Positions 37,842 through 45,792 of a stretch of DNA of 64,000 nucleotides are shown here, piece after piece. How positions within the stretch are numbered: position 1 is the first letter of the stretch; the number at the start of each line of letters is the position of its first letter. Position numbers and translations under genes: made by a program. Source of the stretch: Thermoplasma sp. Kam2015 (GTDB taxonomy: Archaea; Thermoplasmatota; Thermoplasmata; Thermoplasmatales; Thermoplasmataceae); the NCBI RefSeq assembly GCF_003205235.1, contig NZ_QJSM01000020.1:162116-226115 (forward strand), read 5' to 3'. Below the pieces are notes generated by a model. It did not search any database and was not told where the DNA came from. It saw nothing but the letters and a program-made list of their open reading frames with translations.

Positions 37842-38192
37842 TTAAGAAAACACAAAATTGAAGGCTGAGACGAGTTCCTCTGCCTCCTTACGTTTTATTC
37901 TCTCTGAAATTTCCTCAGCTAACGGGAGTAGTAGATCCTCGATAGTCCCGAATTCTTTCATCGCTCTAAGGCAATCCTCAAGCGTATATCCCTCGGACTG
38001 TATGAAATCGATGACCTCGCTTTCTTCCACATCCAGAAAAACGTATGCATCTGAATATGAATAGGTAGTGTCGAGCATTGCGACATCAGCACTACCATCA
38101 TCATAAAAGCGCAGCAATTTATAGCCTAACTTGAAATAAGTTATAAATTCTTCGAGATAATGTTCGATTATAAACGGATTTTTTTCTATCAT
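37842..38192 (-). CDS. Hypothetical array protein, related to N-terminus of next two (116 aa)
   Basis: Starts MIEKNPFIIEHYLEEFITYF. Its segment FKLGYKLLRFYDDGSADVAM resembles FIGSGYQVMKIYADGSVGFF in the two proteins upstream, so all three share an N-terminal domain. It lacks the C-terminal domain of those. Translation start overlaps the upstream stop by four bases (ATGA), one of the few array genes without its own leader. C-terminus is helical (ISERIKRKEAEELVSAFNF). Function unknown. Confidence 0.68.
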   Translation of the reverse strand: MIEKNPFIIEHYLEEFITYFKLGYKLLRFYDDGSADVAMLDTTYSYSDAYVFLDVEESEVIDFIQSEGYTLEDCLRAMKEFGTIEDLLLPLAEEISERIKRKEAEELVSAFNFVFS

Positions 38193-38758
38193 AGATCCGT
38201 CTCCCCCGGATAGCGTATATTGAAGTCCCCCACCTCGTGTATGACAGTTTTTCCAGTGCAGGGGTCAATCAAAGAGAGCTCGATCCCATCCAGACCGAGG
38301 CCTTCGATGGTACCGACCTGCGTCCATCCTGTCAAGTCCCATCTTGACGCAGTTGGGAGTTGCTCAAACTCAACCTTCCCTGGGTTGTCATCATCTACCA
38401 AGACAGCCCATTTTCCCTCAAATGGTTCGTCTATTTCGTAGATCCAATCGTACGCTGCACGCTCTATTTTTCCCCAGTCCTCTGGGTCAAAGCATGGCAG
38501 TGGCTCTTCGTCGTTTATTGTGTCCTGAGCGAAGTACTCTGGCACCTCGTCCCAGGACATGTTGTAGTGTTCTTTGTATTCCTCCAGCTCTCTCATGGTA
38601 ACGATGAGAGCTGGCTCGAGCTTGTCCAAAAACTCCTCCTTTGACTTATCCGTCGTGTTCATAAAAAATCCGACGGACCCGTCAGCGTATATCTTCATGA
38701 CTTGATATCCGGATCCGATGAATTCGGATATCGTCTTTTCAAAGTTTTCTTCATCCAT
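38189..38758 (-). CDS. Hypothetical array protein, two-domain family, copy A (189 aa)
   Basis: Function unknown. N-terminal domain (about 1-85) has GYQVMKIYADGSVGFFMNTT; C-terminal domain (about 105-189) has FEGKWAVLVDDD...VEFEQLPTASRW and IEGLGLDGIELSL, ending VGDFNIRYPGETDL. It is nearly identical over long stretches to the next gene (38804-39382), DNA included, so the pair is a recent tandem duplication of a leader-plus-gene unit. The C-terminal domain alone recurs at 63667, outside the array. Confidence 0.75.
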   Translation of the reverse strand: MDEENFEKTISEFIGSGYQVMKIYADGSVGFFMNTTDKSKEEFLDKLEPALIVTMRELEEYKEHYNMSWDEVPEYFAQDTINDEEPLPCFDPEDWGKIERAAYDWIYEIDEPFEGKWAVLVDDDNPGKVEFEQLPTASRWDLTGWTQVGTIEGLGLDGIELSLIDPCTGKTVIHEVGDFNIRYPGETDL

Positions 38759-38803
38759 TTTTCAACCTCCCCCTTCTTTTTTGAAGGGCAACAAAAAAAG
38801 GAA

Positions 38804-39382
38804 TCATAGATCCGGCTCCCCAGGATAGCGTATATTGAAGTCCCCCACCTCGTGTATGACAGTTTTTCCAGTGCAGGGGTCAATCAAAGAGAGCTCGATC
38901 CCATCCAGACCGAGGCCTTCAATGACCCCTACCTTTACCCAAGCCCATCGTGAAGCGCGGGGTAGCTTCTCGAACTCCACGGCGCCATCCTTATAGAGGA
39001 CGGCGTATTTCCCCTCAAATGGTTCCTCGATTTTAGATACCCAATCGTACGTTGCACGCTCTATTTTTTCCCAGTCCTCTGGGTCAAAGCATGGCAGCCA
39101 CTCTTGGTTATTTATTGCGTCCCGAGCGAAGTACTCTGCTACCTCGTCCCAGGACATGTTATGCAGCATCTTGTCCCAGGGCATGTCATAGTGTTCTTTG
39201 TATTCCTCCAGCTCTCTCATCGTTATCACGAGAGCTGGCTCGAGCTTGTTCAAAAACTCCTCCTTTGACTTATCCGTCGTGTTCATAAAAAATCCGACGG
39301 ACCCGTCAGCATATATTTTCATGACTTGATATCCGGATCGGATGAATTCGGATATGACCTTCTCGAACCTTTTTTCGTTCAT
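38804..39382 (-). CDS. Hypothetical array protein, two-domain family, copy B (192 aa)
   Basis: Duplicate of the 38189 gene. Start ATG 39382 follows the leader GGGAGGT; longer upstream extension would read through the leader hairpin (giving FVALQKR-like sequence) and is rejected. Differences cluster in the middle: an extra MPWDKMLHN-type insertion near residue 75 and a changed stretch before the C-terminal domain (FEGKYAVLYKDGAVEFEKLP), which is closer to the 63667 protein than copy A is. Confidence 0.75.
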   Translation of the reverse strand: MNEKRFEKVISEFIRSGYQVMKIYADGSVGFFMNTTDKSKEEFLNKLEPALVITMRELEEYKEHYDMPWDKMLHNMSWDEVAEYFARDAINNQEWLPCFDPEDWEKIERATYDWVSKIEEPFEGKYAVLYKDGAVEFEKLPRASRWAWVKVGVIEGLGLDGIELSLIDPCTGKTVIHEVGDFNIRYPGEPDL

Positions 39383-39425
39383 TCTTTTCAACCTCCCACT
39401 TCTTTTTTGAAGGGCGACAAAAAAT

Positions 39426-39800
39426 TCAAATATCGTCCTCAACGCGGACTATCTGATAAGGTGCATTCTCGTCCTCTTTCATGAGTTCCTTTGCAATTTT
39501 TTCTGCTTCATGCTTGAGGAATTCATTCCAATCTTTCCGAATCCCGAGCAGAGACCACTTTTTGTAGTCTGCTTCCAGATCATCTCTCGTAAGGGCAAAG
39601 ACGGCATCCACAGAATACGGGTTTATACCATCTTCTATGCCATATCCTATAGTGTCGTCCACCACATTGATGAGAATATATGGAATATTGGTATAATTGA
39701 ATTCGTCAAGCGCCTCCATTATTAGGCTTTTTTTCACGATAACTCTCGGTTTTTCTCCGAAAGGACTCTCAACTCTCATAAGCACCCTGTTAATATTCAT
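39426..39800 (-). CDS. Hypothetical array protein (124 aa)
   Basis: Not recognised. Basic-hydrophobic N-terminus (MNINRVLMRVESPFGEKPRV) and an acidic helical C-terminus ending YQIVRVEDDI. ATG lies within the 3' end of the upstream membrane-protein gene (11-base overlap), so it is translationally coupled and lacks its own leader. Confidence 0.65.
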   Translation of the reverse strand: MNINRVLMRVESPFGEKPRVIVKKSLIMEALDEFNYTNIPYILINVVDDTIGYGIEDGINPYSVDAVFALTRDDLEADYKKWSLLGIRKDWNEFLKHEAEKIAKELMKEDENAPYQIVRVEDDI

Positions 39801-39972
39801 TTTCTTTATTTAATTCTTTGTCTTTTGAGAGTAGCAACCCCTGAAGTCCCAGAAATACGGCTACCAGCGTCAGCCCAATCGATAGCACAGTATGCTTCTC
39901 TGCAAGTGTTATTATGGCTACCGTCGTTGCTATGCCGCTTCCGTATATATTCAGGATGCTCAGCCATCTCAT
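39790..39972 (-). CDS. Small membrane protein (60 aa)
   Basis: Two predicted membrane helices: LNIYGSGIATTVAIITLA and TVLSIGLTLVAVFLGLQGLL, then a charged tail. Preceded by an array leader of the GAGGA-loop class and GGAGGT before ATG 39972. The only clear membrane protein in the array. Function unknown; small holin-like or membrane-anchoring roles cannot be told apart. Confidence 0.65.
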   Translation of the reverse strand: MRWLSILNIYGSGIATTVAIITLAEKHTVLSIGLTLVAVFLGLQGLLLSKDKELNKENEY

Positions 39973-40017
39973 ATATCAACCTCCCCCTTCTCCTCGAAGG
40001 GCAACAAAAATGATTTT

Positions 40018-40245
40018 TTAATCTTTCTCATTTAGTAATCTATTCAGGTCTTCTGTATTTTGACCTAGTTCTGACCCGCAGTTTCCACAGGATATCAGGA
40101 CCAGCTCACCGTTATCTGATTTGATGGTCCTCATTTCTCCTGTTTCTACATCCATCTCATATGTTACTATCTCGTCTTGTTCCAGAATCAGGGTCTTCAA
40201 CGGCTCCCCGCATATTGGGCAGCGCTTTGAAGTCTCTCCGTTCAT
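40018..40245 (-). CDS. Zinc-ribbon protein (75 aa)
   Basis: Residues 9-15 CPICGEP and a later CGNCGSE form a two-pair zinc ribbon separated by about 40 residues of acidic strand-rich sequence. The ATG at 40245 lies just after the leader's Shine-Dalgarno; longer reading would go through the hairpin. Could bind nucleic acid or a partner protein; no further assignment. Confidence 0.7.
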   Translation of the reverse strand: MNGETSKRCPICGEPLKTLILEQDEIVTYEMDVETGEMRTIKSDNGELVLISCGNCGSELGQNTEDLNRLLNEKD

Positions 40246-40304
40246 CCTCTTTTTTCCTCCGCCCTTACGGGCAACAAAAAAGTGGTGAACCACTGCAATG
40301 CGGC

Positions 40305-40880
40305 TCACCTGCTGCTCAGGATTTCAGGCACAGACATCGGCTCCTCAATGCCAAGATCCTTCAACGGTATTTTGAACCAGCCGTTGGAATATCTATACCT
40401 ATTAGCCAGCTCTTTGAATCTTGCCAGTTCAAGCCTTTCAAGTTTTACAGAGACGTACTCCTCCTCCAAATGGTGTTCGAGGCTGAGAACTGACGCATTC
40501 AGAAGGCCTTCAACTTTTTTCTTCAATTCAGCAGCCTTCTTCTCTATTTCCTCATTGTATTTCGCCCTCTTCTCAGCTTCGCGCAGACTCCACTTTGAGG
40601 CCAAGCCGCCCTCGTTTGGAAGTATGCCCTTTCCTTCGAGCTCCTTCAAAACCGGTAAAGCCTGAACCAGCGAAATCGTGAAATATCCTTGGGAATACGA
40701 ATATTTCTTGGCAAGCTCTCTAAACTTGCTGATGTCTACGCGCTCTATTTTGATTTTGTATCCACCCCAAACAGCATCCTTTTCTATTTCCAAGACCTTC
40801 GCCCCCAGCAGATCGCTGAAGGCGTCCCTTAATGCTTGTTCCAGTTCAATGTCTAGAATAGTTCTATTCTGTTTTTCCAT
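40305..40880 (-). CDS. Hypothetical array protein with internal duplication (191 aa)
   Basis: Not recognised. Two halves repeat the same pattern: VDISKFRELAKKYSYSQGYF near residue 48 and LELARFKELANRYRYSNGWF near residue 148, each preceded by a helix with K-V-E/L and followed by a hydrophobic strand. A coiled segment (LREAEKRAKYNEEIEKKAAE) joins them. Leader-driven, ATG 40880. The repeat suggests a pseudo-dimeric binding protein. Confidence 0.7.
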   Translation of the reverse strand: MEKQNRTILDIELEQALRDAFSDLLGAKVLEIEKDAVWGGYKIKIERVDISKFRELAKKYSYSQGYFTISLVQALPVLKELEGKGILPNEGGLASKWSLREAEKRAKYNEEIEKKAAELKKKVEGLLNASVLSLEHHLEEEYVSVKLERLELARFKELANRYRYSNGWFKIPLKDLGIEEPMSVPEILSSR

Positions 40881-40937
40881 CTTCTACCTCCCCCTTCTTT
40901 TTTGAAGGGCAACAAAAAATAAAAAATTTATTAAATT

Positions 40938-41951
40938 TTAGTTATTTATTCTAGGAGCCAGCAGATAAGTAACCTTTATGTTATCCCCGCCGGCTTCAGC
41001 GATCAACTCGAAATCTATTCTCACAGGATAATCCTTCTTCAAGGTCATCCTGAACTCCGTGCTTTTTATTCCATTAGCCATTTGGCTCAGGTAGTCGACA
41101 GGGTATTCCACCCATCCCGGCTCCCTGACCAGCATCTCTTTGATATCATCTCTTGTGAAGACTGTTTCTGTGTTGATATTACTGTCCCCATATGTATGGG
41201 TACTAATCTTCACAGTCTCCGTGTCAAATTTTATATGTGCCACATCTGAAAAATGTTTAATAGTCTTCATTGTATCTCTGAACTTCTTTGTAGGCATCAC
41301 GGCATAATCCTCTACCTTGATATCCGGTATTCTTGGTATGGATATCGCGTCCTTTTCTATGAGGTCCATCTCAGCCGTTGTGCCATTGTAGCTCTGCACT
41401 ATCAGTTTTCCCTGTGCTTCCTGGTTAAAAATCGGTACAGAAAGCGTCAAGGTATCGTTCTTAGGATATGATGATATGAGCTTGTACAGCTCATCCACAT
41501 CCAAGGCAAATTCTATGCTTTCTGCCATTGTATTATAGTGGTACATTATTAAAGACTCCCTTGGGATTGACAGTGAGACGAGTGCCACATGATCTGGTGT
41601 GATCTGCCTCACTCCCATCCCATCTTTGTCTGCATTGATCCTTACCTCAGATATGCCCAAGACACGTATTGTGTTAAGCACATCTTTCAGTATTCTCTCT
41701 TGTATCATCACCTCTATTTTTGCGTCGTTGTATTCTGTTCTTTCCGTCGTTTTGCTGACCGCAACGGGCAGAGCCTCCTCAGACTGGGCTACGGCCTTTT
41801 CTTGGTCGGATGATGCACTGTCTTTCTCACCGGTTGCTTCATCGGTGTTCGCAGCTTCTCTCCTTATCTTCCACTCAGGCACAAAGCCCTCGTCATATAT
41901 CATCAGCCCGCTCGTTTCGGTTTCGTTCTCTTTTTCTTCCTTTTCTACCAA
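40938..41951 (-). CDS. PCNA-like DNA sliding clamp 1
   Basis: A 337-residue protein whose last 255 residues match archaeal PCNA: KDVLNTIRVLGISEVRINAD, then DHVALVSLSIPRESL, the DELYKLISSYPKNDTLTL centre, and the end VTYLLAPRINN (family YLLAPRI). The N-terminal 80 residues are an acidic, Glu/Ser-rich extension absent from cellular PCNA. Start is a TTG (41951) correctly spaced from GGAGGT; the frame has no closer ATG or GTG. A 22-codon ORF stops four bases upstream of it. A clamp would tether polymerase or other PIP-box proteins during replication of the element. A second, more divergent clamp lies at 47596. Confidence 0.85.
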   Translation of the reverse strand: MVEKEEKENETETSGLMIYDEGFVPEWKIRREAANTDEATGEKDSASSDQEKAVAQSEEALPVAVSKTTERTEYNDAKIEVMIQERILKDVLNTIRVLGISEVRINADKDGMGVRQITPDHVALVSLSIPRESLIMYHYNTMAESIEFALDVDELYKLISSYPKNDTLTLSVPIFNQEAQGKLIVQSYNGTTAEMDLIEKDAISIPRIPDIKVEDYAVMPTKKFRDTMKTIKHFSDVAHIKFDTETVKISTHTYGDSNINTETVFTRDDIKEMLVREPGWVEYPVDYLSQMANGIKSTEFRMTLKKDYPVRIDFELIAEAGGDNIKVTYLLAPRINN

Positions 41952-41955
41952 TTCC

Positions 41956-42024
41956 TTACCTCCCCCTTCTTTTTTGAAGGGCAACAAAAATCAGAAATAC
42001 TTGTTTGTCATGATCAATTGCCAT
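41956..42024 (-). CDS. Putative 22-residue leader peptide before clamp 1
   Basis: ATG 42024 follows its own GGAGGTTGAAAA box and a long leader hairpin (42031-42102). The frame starts MAIDHDKQVFLIFV and runs through the clamp's own leader hairpin, stopping at the TAA that overlaps GGAGGTAA, four bases before the clamp's TTG. Ribosomes translating it would melt the hairpin and stop at the start site. Alternatively a decayed cassette. Confidence 0.45.
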   Translation of the reverse strand: MAIDHDKQVFLIFVALQKRRGR

Positions 42025-42102
42025 TTTTCAACCTCCAACCCTTCTCCCTCCCGCCTTCCATATGGTATGGCGAGAGGGAAAAAATGGCAAAGCAACAAAA
42101 AA

Positions 42103-42477
42103 TTATGGTAATTTTTCTGCAGACTGGATGCATTCCGCGATGGTATTCGCGATGAAGTCTCTCACTTCATCCTCATCCATCGTATCCATAGTTGCATCAA
42201 CTGGTTCTTCTCTTTCAAGATATTTTTCAAAATATTTTCTTAGTATTTCCGCGAGCTCTGTTACTTGCTCCTCGGTATAATCCACATCATCTGGTTTTAT
42301 TTTGCCGAGCCATTCATCTGGATCCCAGCACATCGACTCAAGGTAGTCCCTTGGGTCATAGCTGAAATCTTCAAGCTCTCCATAAAATATATCGGATGCC
42401 CAATTGTAATAGAAGCCCCACGGATAAATCCACTGGTCTTCATCTTCTTCCAATTGGTCTTTATCATCTTCTACCAA
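42103..42477 (-). CDS. Acidic hypothetical array protein (124 aa)
   Basis: Not recognised. Strongly acidic, beginning LVEDDKDQLEEDEDQW and containing WIYPWGFYYNWASD. Start is a TTG (42477) in exactly the same context as the clamp gene (GGAGGTAAGGAATTGGTAGAA), six bases from the Shine-Dalgarno. Upstream extension would read through the hairpin. C-terminus is helical. Confidence 0.62.
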   Translation of the reverse strand: MVEDDKDQLEEDEDQWIYPWGFYYNWASDIFYGELEDFSYDPRDYLESMCWDPDEWLGKIKPDDVDYTEEQVTELAEILRKYFEKYLEREEPVDATMDTMDEDEVRDFIANTIAECIQSAEKLP

Positions 42478-42527
42478 TTCCTTACCTCCCCCTTCTCCTC
42501 GAAGGGCAACAAAAAAGGCGGGATGAT

Positions 42528-43046
42528 TCACTCATCCTCGTCGCATGAATATTTATCCATGAGTTTTTCGATGGTATCTAGGACCATCTCATACACTTCT
42601 TGTCGTGCTTTGAACTGCGCAAGGCCTAGAAGCTCGAAGCCATTCAGGCTGCTTTCTCTGCTCCAGTACTCTTCTAGGACTTCAGTGAGATAGCCTACGT
42701 TCTTATCAGCTCTGTTCAACCATTCAGTCAGAGCCGATGTATAGATATCTGCTTGCTCGTCTGCGAGTTCATCTACTTTGTCTCTGAGCTCGTCCAGCTC
42801 TGTAGATTCATCGCTGTTATCTATGATGCTGTCGAGCGCATCAACGGTGAACTCATAGACGCTGTCAATGTCCATATCTATCCCGTGCATACTATTTGAA
42901 AGTATTGAATAGAGCTCCCATAGCTTGCTATCCATGTCGTATACCTCCGCCCTGAAGATGTACCTTTTCTCTTTTTCCTCAAAAAGATCCCTAAGGGCTT
43001 CCGCAGTTTCCAACACGTTTTTAAAGCATAGCTTTTTTTCCACCAT
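42528..43046 (-). CDS. Acidic helical array protein (172 aa)
   Basis: Not recognised. Starts MVEKKLCFKNVLETAEALRD after an array leader (43054-43087) with GGGAGG eight bases before ATG. All-helical, very acidic, with a likely coiled coil around residues 75-110 (STELDELRDKVDELADEQAD). An upstream extension seen in the same frame is leader and neighbouring gene sequence and is rejected. Confidence 0.68.
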   Translation of the reverse strand: MVEKKLCFKNVLETAEALRDLFEEKEKRYIFRAEVYDMDSKLWELYSILSNSMHGIDMDIDSVYEFTVDALDSIIDNSDESTELDELRDKVDELADEQADIYTSALTEWLNRADKNVGYLTEVLEEYWSRESSLNGFELLGLAQFKARQEVYEMVLDTIEKLMDKYSCDEDE

Positions 43047-43092
43047 CTTTTTTACCTCCCCCTTCATTTTTTGAAGGGCAACAAAAATGATT

Positions 43093-43827
43093 TTAGTAAT
43101 CGATGGTATTGTTCTCGTCCAAGGTATCTGCCAGATGAGCGAATTCCTCAGGTATGAGGCTCTTGATCTGTCTCTTGAGATCACTAAAACGATCTGCATA
43201 TATCCCTCCGCATGAGTCTATCAGCTCGTCGGTGTCCCTATTCTTCAGCTCATAGTACCAGACATCGCCTTGGAGGAACATGCTGTATCTTTCTATCTCG
43301 CTCTCAAGGACATTCTCTGCCTCCTTCATTATCTCATCTGTTATTTCCTGGACTTTGAAGTTCCTCTTCATATCGTTAGATGTGGCGTATATTATGCCGG
43401 CCTGTCCATGATCCCATGAACCAGGGTCGATCATATCGAAGTACCCTCTGCCTGTGCTAAGCCAGAGCCCGCCGTGATCCAGCAGGTATATTGGCAGAAC
43501 CACAGTCCTGGTATGCTTTTTAATCGCTCTCATCAGTTCATACGGCGAGTTGAAGTTCTCAACATTCGCCTTCTGATCCGAATCGAGATTCAGCTCCTCA
43601 GCCAGTATCCCGGCAAGAATGACAGCAAGTTCATCCTCACTGTGTATATTCCTGTCGTGCGGTTCACTTCCAAAATTGTACCCGCGGTTCCAGCAGACCA
43701 TGTGCCCCAGAGTATCGTCCTCTCTGGGGTCCACACCACCAAAATCGGTTTCCCGGGTCACTTCCAGAACGATCGGCCCGTCATGGGCTGAATAGTCCGG
43801 AATAACCATATGCCTTGTCACTATCAT
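43093..43827 (-). CDS. Phage/plasmid-type conserved protein (244 aa)
   Basis: The centre VVLPIYLLDHGGLWLSTGRG and later WDHGQAGIIYATSNDM match a protein family that I recall from bacterial phages and conjugative plasmids (LP(L/V)YLYDH(S/G)G...WDSGQVGFIY). The function of that family is not known to me. N-terminus MIVTRHMVIPDYSAHDGPI; GHMVCWNRGYNFG also fits the family. An archaeal member in this array implies transfer between domains or an old virus family. Leader-driven, ATG 43827. Confidence 0.72.
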   Translation of the reverse strand: MIVTRHMVIPDYSAHDGPIVLEVTRETDFGGVDPREDDTLGHMVCWNRGYNFGSEPHDRNIHSEDELAVILAGILAEELNLDSDQKANVENFNSPYELMRAIKKHTRTVVLPIYLLDHGGLWLSTGRGYFDMIDPGSWDHGQAGIIYATSNDMKRNFKVQEITDEIMKEAENVLESEIERYSMFLQGDVWYYELKNRDTDELIDSCGGIYADRFSDLKRQIKSLIPEEFAHLADTLDENNTIDY

Positions 43828-43893
43828 CTTTCAACCTCCCCCTTCATTTTTTTGAAGGGCAACAAAAAGATCAGATCTGATGATCCCTCAGCC

Positions 43894-44169
43894 TTATAGA
43901 AAGGTTAGGGGTTTGGGGGAAGCTGTAAATCTCAACAGCTTTAGCGATGAGATACACGGACTTCCCTCAATGGAAATATTTATAAACCATCTTTCCATAT
44001 TTTTGTATCATCCACGATAACCAAGTGGATGATAACTGAGTAGGATCGGTGCGATCCGAATTCACGCCTGTGGAGATCGCAACATCGGGCTTGTACGGAA
44101 TATATCCGTACAGGCAGAGGTCGGTCGTTGAATCAGGAAGCTCTGAAGCTTTAGCTTAGGAGTAGCTCA
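43894..44169 (+). mobile_element. Non-autonomous IS200/IS605-type element (both ends, no transposase core)
   Basis: The left end TTATAGAAAGGTTAGG...GAGATACACGGACTTCCCTC (43894-43967) is nearly identical to that before the truncated tnpB at 52023. The right part still encodes the last residues of a TnpB (TPVEIATSGLYG...VESGSSEALA, stop at 44156-44158) and ends in the stem-loop GAAGCTCTGAAGCTTTAGCTTAGGAGTAGCTCAC, typical of IS605 OrfB ends. About 275 bp, so an internal deletion derivative (PATE/MITE). The right end would also correspond to the 3' part of a TnpB guide RNA. Confidence 0.7.
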
Positions 44170-44234
44170 CTTCGCTCGAACCTCATCGGTTCGTTCCTTT
44201 GGTCGGTGACCTCCGACCACCTCTCTTTTTCCAT
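44151..44234 (-). pseudogene. Array gene broken by the IS605-type insertion
   Basis: A diverged leader (44240-44260, GTAGCC...GGCGAGGTG) precedes ATG 44234, but after about 20 codons the frame enters the IS right end and stops at 44151 (MEKERWSEVTDQRNEP...). The rest of the original gene is not seen. It looks like a cassette disrupted just after its start codon. Confidence 0.45.
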
Positions 44235-44337
44235 TTTTCACCTCGCCTTCACGGCTACAAGCCTCCATGGCATGGTACGGCCCGAAGCCGCACACAGCCA
44301 TGAAGAAAAAAAGGAAGGGAGAGGCGTATATGGAAAC

Positions 44338-44457
44338 CTACCGGCTGTCCGGTTCATCGGGCGGCCTGTCGACCCTCACCAAGACAGCTTCCACAATACG
44401 ACCCCCTTCAATATATCCGACGCCGTCGACGTAGTCGGTTAATTTTGGTATCCTCAC
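44338..44457 (-). CDS. Small array protein (39 aa)
   Basis: GTG 44457 lies five bases after GGAGGT of a leader (44462-44489). The product starts as RIPKLTDYVDGVGYIEGG and ends VRVDRPPDEPDSR. The overlapping ATG frame (MSEDTKINRL...) is only 17 codons long and arginine-rich, so the GTG frame is preferred. Function unknown. Confidence 0.55.
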   Translation of the reverse strand: MRIPKLTDYVDGVGYIEGGRIVEAVLVRVDRPPDEPDSR

Positions 44458-44493
44458 TCATCACCTCCGCCCTGTCGGGCAACAAAAAAATGA

Positions 44494-44889
44494 TCATGAT
44501 GGAATCACCAGCTGTGCGAATTCCAGCAGTATTTCTGAACTTTCTTTATCCAGCGGATAATCGCACCATGGCGTCCCCCAGTCCTGGTATTGAAGCTGTA
44601 CGGAATCTGGGCTTCCCTTGTCAAGTGTCCCGATAAGCTGTACGGCTGGGCCACCAGTTGTGAGGAGTATCATGTATTCCACCGCTTCTGGCGGAATTTC
44701 CCCTGGGCTGTACCAGTCGCTTCTAACTAACACGCTCAGAGGAGCCTCATATATCTCATTGAGCACCTCATCGTTCAGGTAGCCCTCGTCGTATTCCCCT
44801 TCTTCGTTCGTATGGCACCTTTTAATCATATCCTTTATGTTTTCAAGCGCAGCTTCCGCAGCTTCCTTTGCCCTCTCATCTTTTTCCAC
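44494..44889 (-). CDS. Phage/plasmid-type conserved protein (131 aa)
   Basis: The segment APLSVLVRSDWYSPG...EYMILLTTGGPAVQLIG...QLQYQDWGTPWCDY matches a small protein family that I recall as common on bacterial plasmids and phages (VRS.WY.PG...Y.ILL.TGGPA..I.GEL......L.YQDWGTPW). No function is established to my knowledge. Start is a GTG (44889) eight bases after GAGGT. A second array gene of apparent bacterial-mobilome type beside 43093. Confidence 0.72.
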   Translation of the reverse strand: MEKDERAKEAAEAALENIKDMIKRCHTNEEGEYDEGYLNDEVLNEIYEAPLSVLVRSDWYSPGEIPPEAVEYMILLTTGGPAVQLIGTLDKGSPDSVQLQYQDWGTPWCDYPLDKESSEILLEFAQLVIPS

Positions 44890-44922
44890 TTTCTTACCTC
44901 GCCCTTACGGGCAACAAAAAAT

Positions 44923-45171
44923 TCACTTGAAGACGAACAGCGGGTTGTCGTCGCCCATTATTATGGCCTGGATCTCAGGCCACGAAACGGTCTTCCAACC
45001 GCAAAAGTCTTCGTTTTTATCGTCTTCAGCCCTGAACATCATTATTCGGTGATCCTGATCTAGGAACACCTGCTTGATATGGCCTTTTCGGCCTTCCCAC
45101 TCTATATATGTCCAGGCCTCGTCTGGACGCCAGCCTATATAGAGCTCCACAAACAATCCCCTTCCCTTCAT
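44923..45171 (-). CDS. Hypothetical array protein (82 aa)
   Basis: Not recognised. Starts MKGRGLFVELYIGWRPDEAW; Trp-rich, beta-type, ends MGDDNPLFVFK. ATG 45171 follows a GAGA-loop leader with GGAGGT six bases away. Confidence 0.68.
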   Translation of the reverse strand: MKGRGLFVELYIGWRPDEAWTYIEWEGRKGHIKQVFLDQDHRIMMFRAEDDKNEDFCGWKTVSWPEIQAIIMGDDNPLFVFK

Positions 45172-45222
45172 AATCTACCTCCGCCCTCTCGGGCAACAAA
45201 AATAATCCGTCCATTATTGGCA

Positions 45223-45762
45223 TTATTCCACTGATTCTGTGTCAGCGTTGCTTTCCTCTTCCTCTGCCATTCTCTGAACATTTTCTGTTATTGCTATAAT
45301 TTCTCTCTCCATCCCGCTCATGATTTCGTTATACACTTCCACCAATTTCACGTATTTCCTGTACCCTCTCTTGATTACACCATAGCTGTAATATCCCGCA
45401 TAGTCATCCTTGAAGTCTTTCTCGGTGTAGTCGTAGTCTATATACGGCAATGTTATATTGAACCCATACCCAGGACTTCCTGGATATAGAAATTCAATAT
45501 AGGATGAACCAAACTTCTTATCGGTATGGTCCTCCAATATTCGATCTAAAGTTTCCCACGCCAGATATGTCGACTTGCTTTTATTCAAGTCAACAAACTC
45601 TCCAAGTTCGTATGTGGAAACGGAAATTTTGCCGTATGGAAGTGCGATAGTCCCTCTGTGCCAGACGAAATTTATGTCGGTCGAGAATGGCCCATAATTG
45701 AGGCTCACCGCTCCTTCGTCAGTTCCATAATCCACTTTTGGTTCTATATTTATCTTTTTCAT
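45223..45762 (-). CDS. Hypothetical array protein (179 aa)
   Basis: Not recognised. A Tyr/Gly-rich beta-type N-terminal 120 residues (VDYGTDEGAVSLNYGPFSTD, later LYPGSPGYGFNITLPYIDYD) is followed by a helix and an acidic tail (AEEEESNADTESVE). Leader-driven, ATG 45762. Confidence 0.7.
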   Translation of the reverse strand: MKKINIEPKVDYGTDEGAVSLNYGPFSTDINFVWHRGTIALPYGKISVSTYELGEFVDLNKSKSTYLAWETLDRILEDHTDKKFGSSYIEFLYPGSPGYGFNITLPYIDYDYTEKDFKDDYAGYYSYGVIKRGYRKYVKLVEVYNEIMSGMEREIIAITENVQRMAEEEESNADTESVE

Positions 45763-45792
45763 AATCTACCTCCGCCCTCTCGGGCTACAAAA

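Noticed and set aside
38804..43199. N-terminal extensions of array genes containing FVALQKR or FVALRGE
   Set aside because: These residues are the leader hairpin read as codons; true starts follow the GGAGGT box, except possibly the 22-codon ORF before clamp 1.
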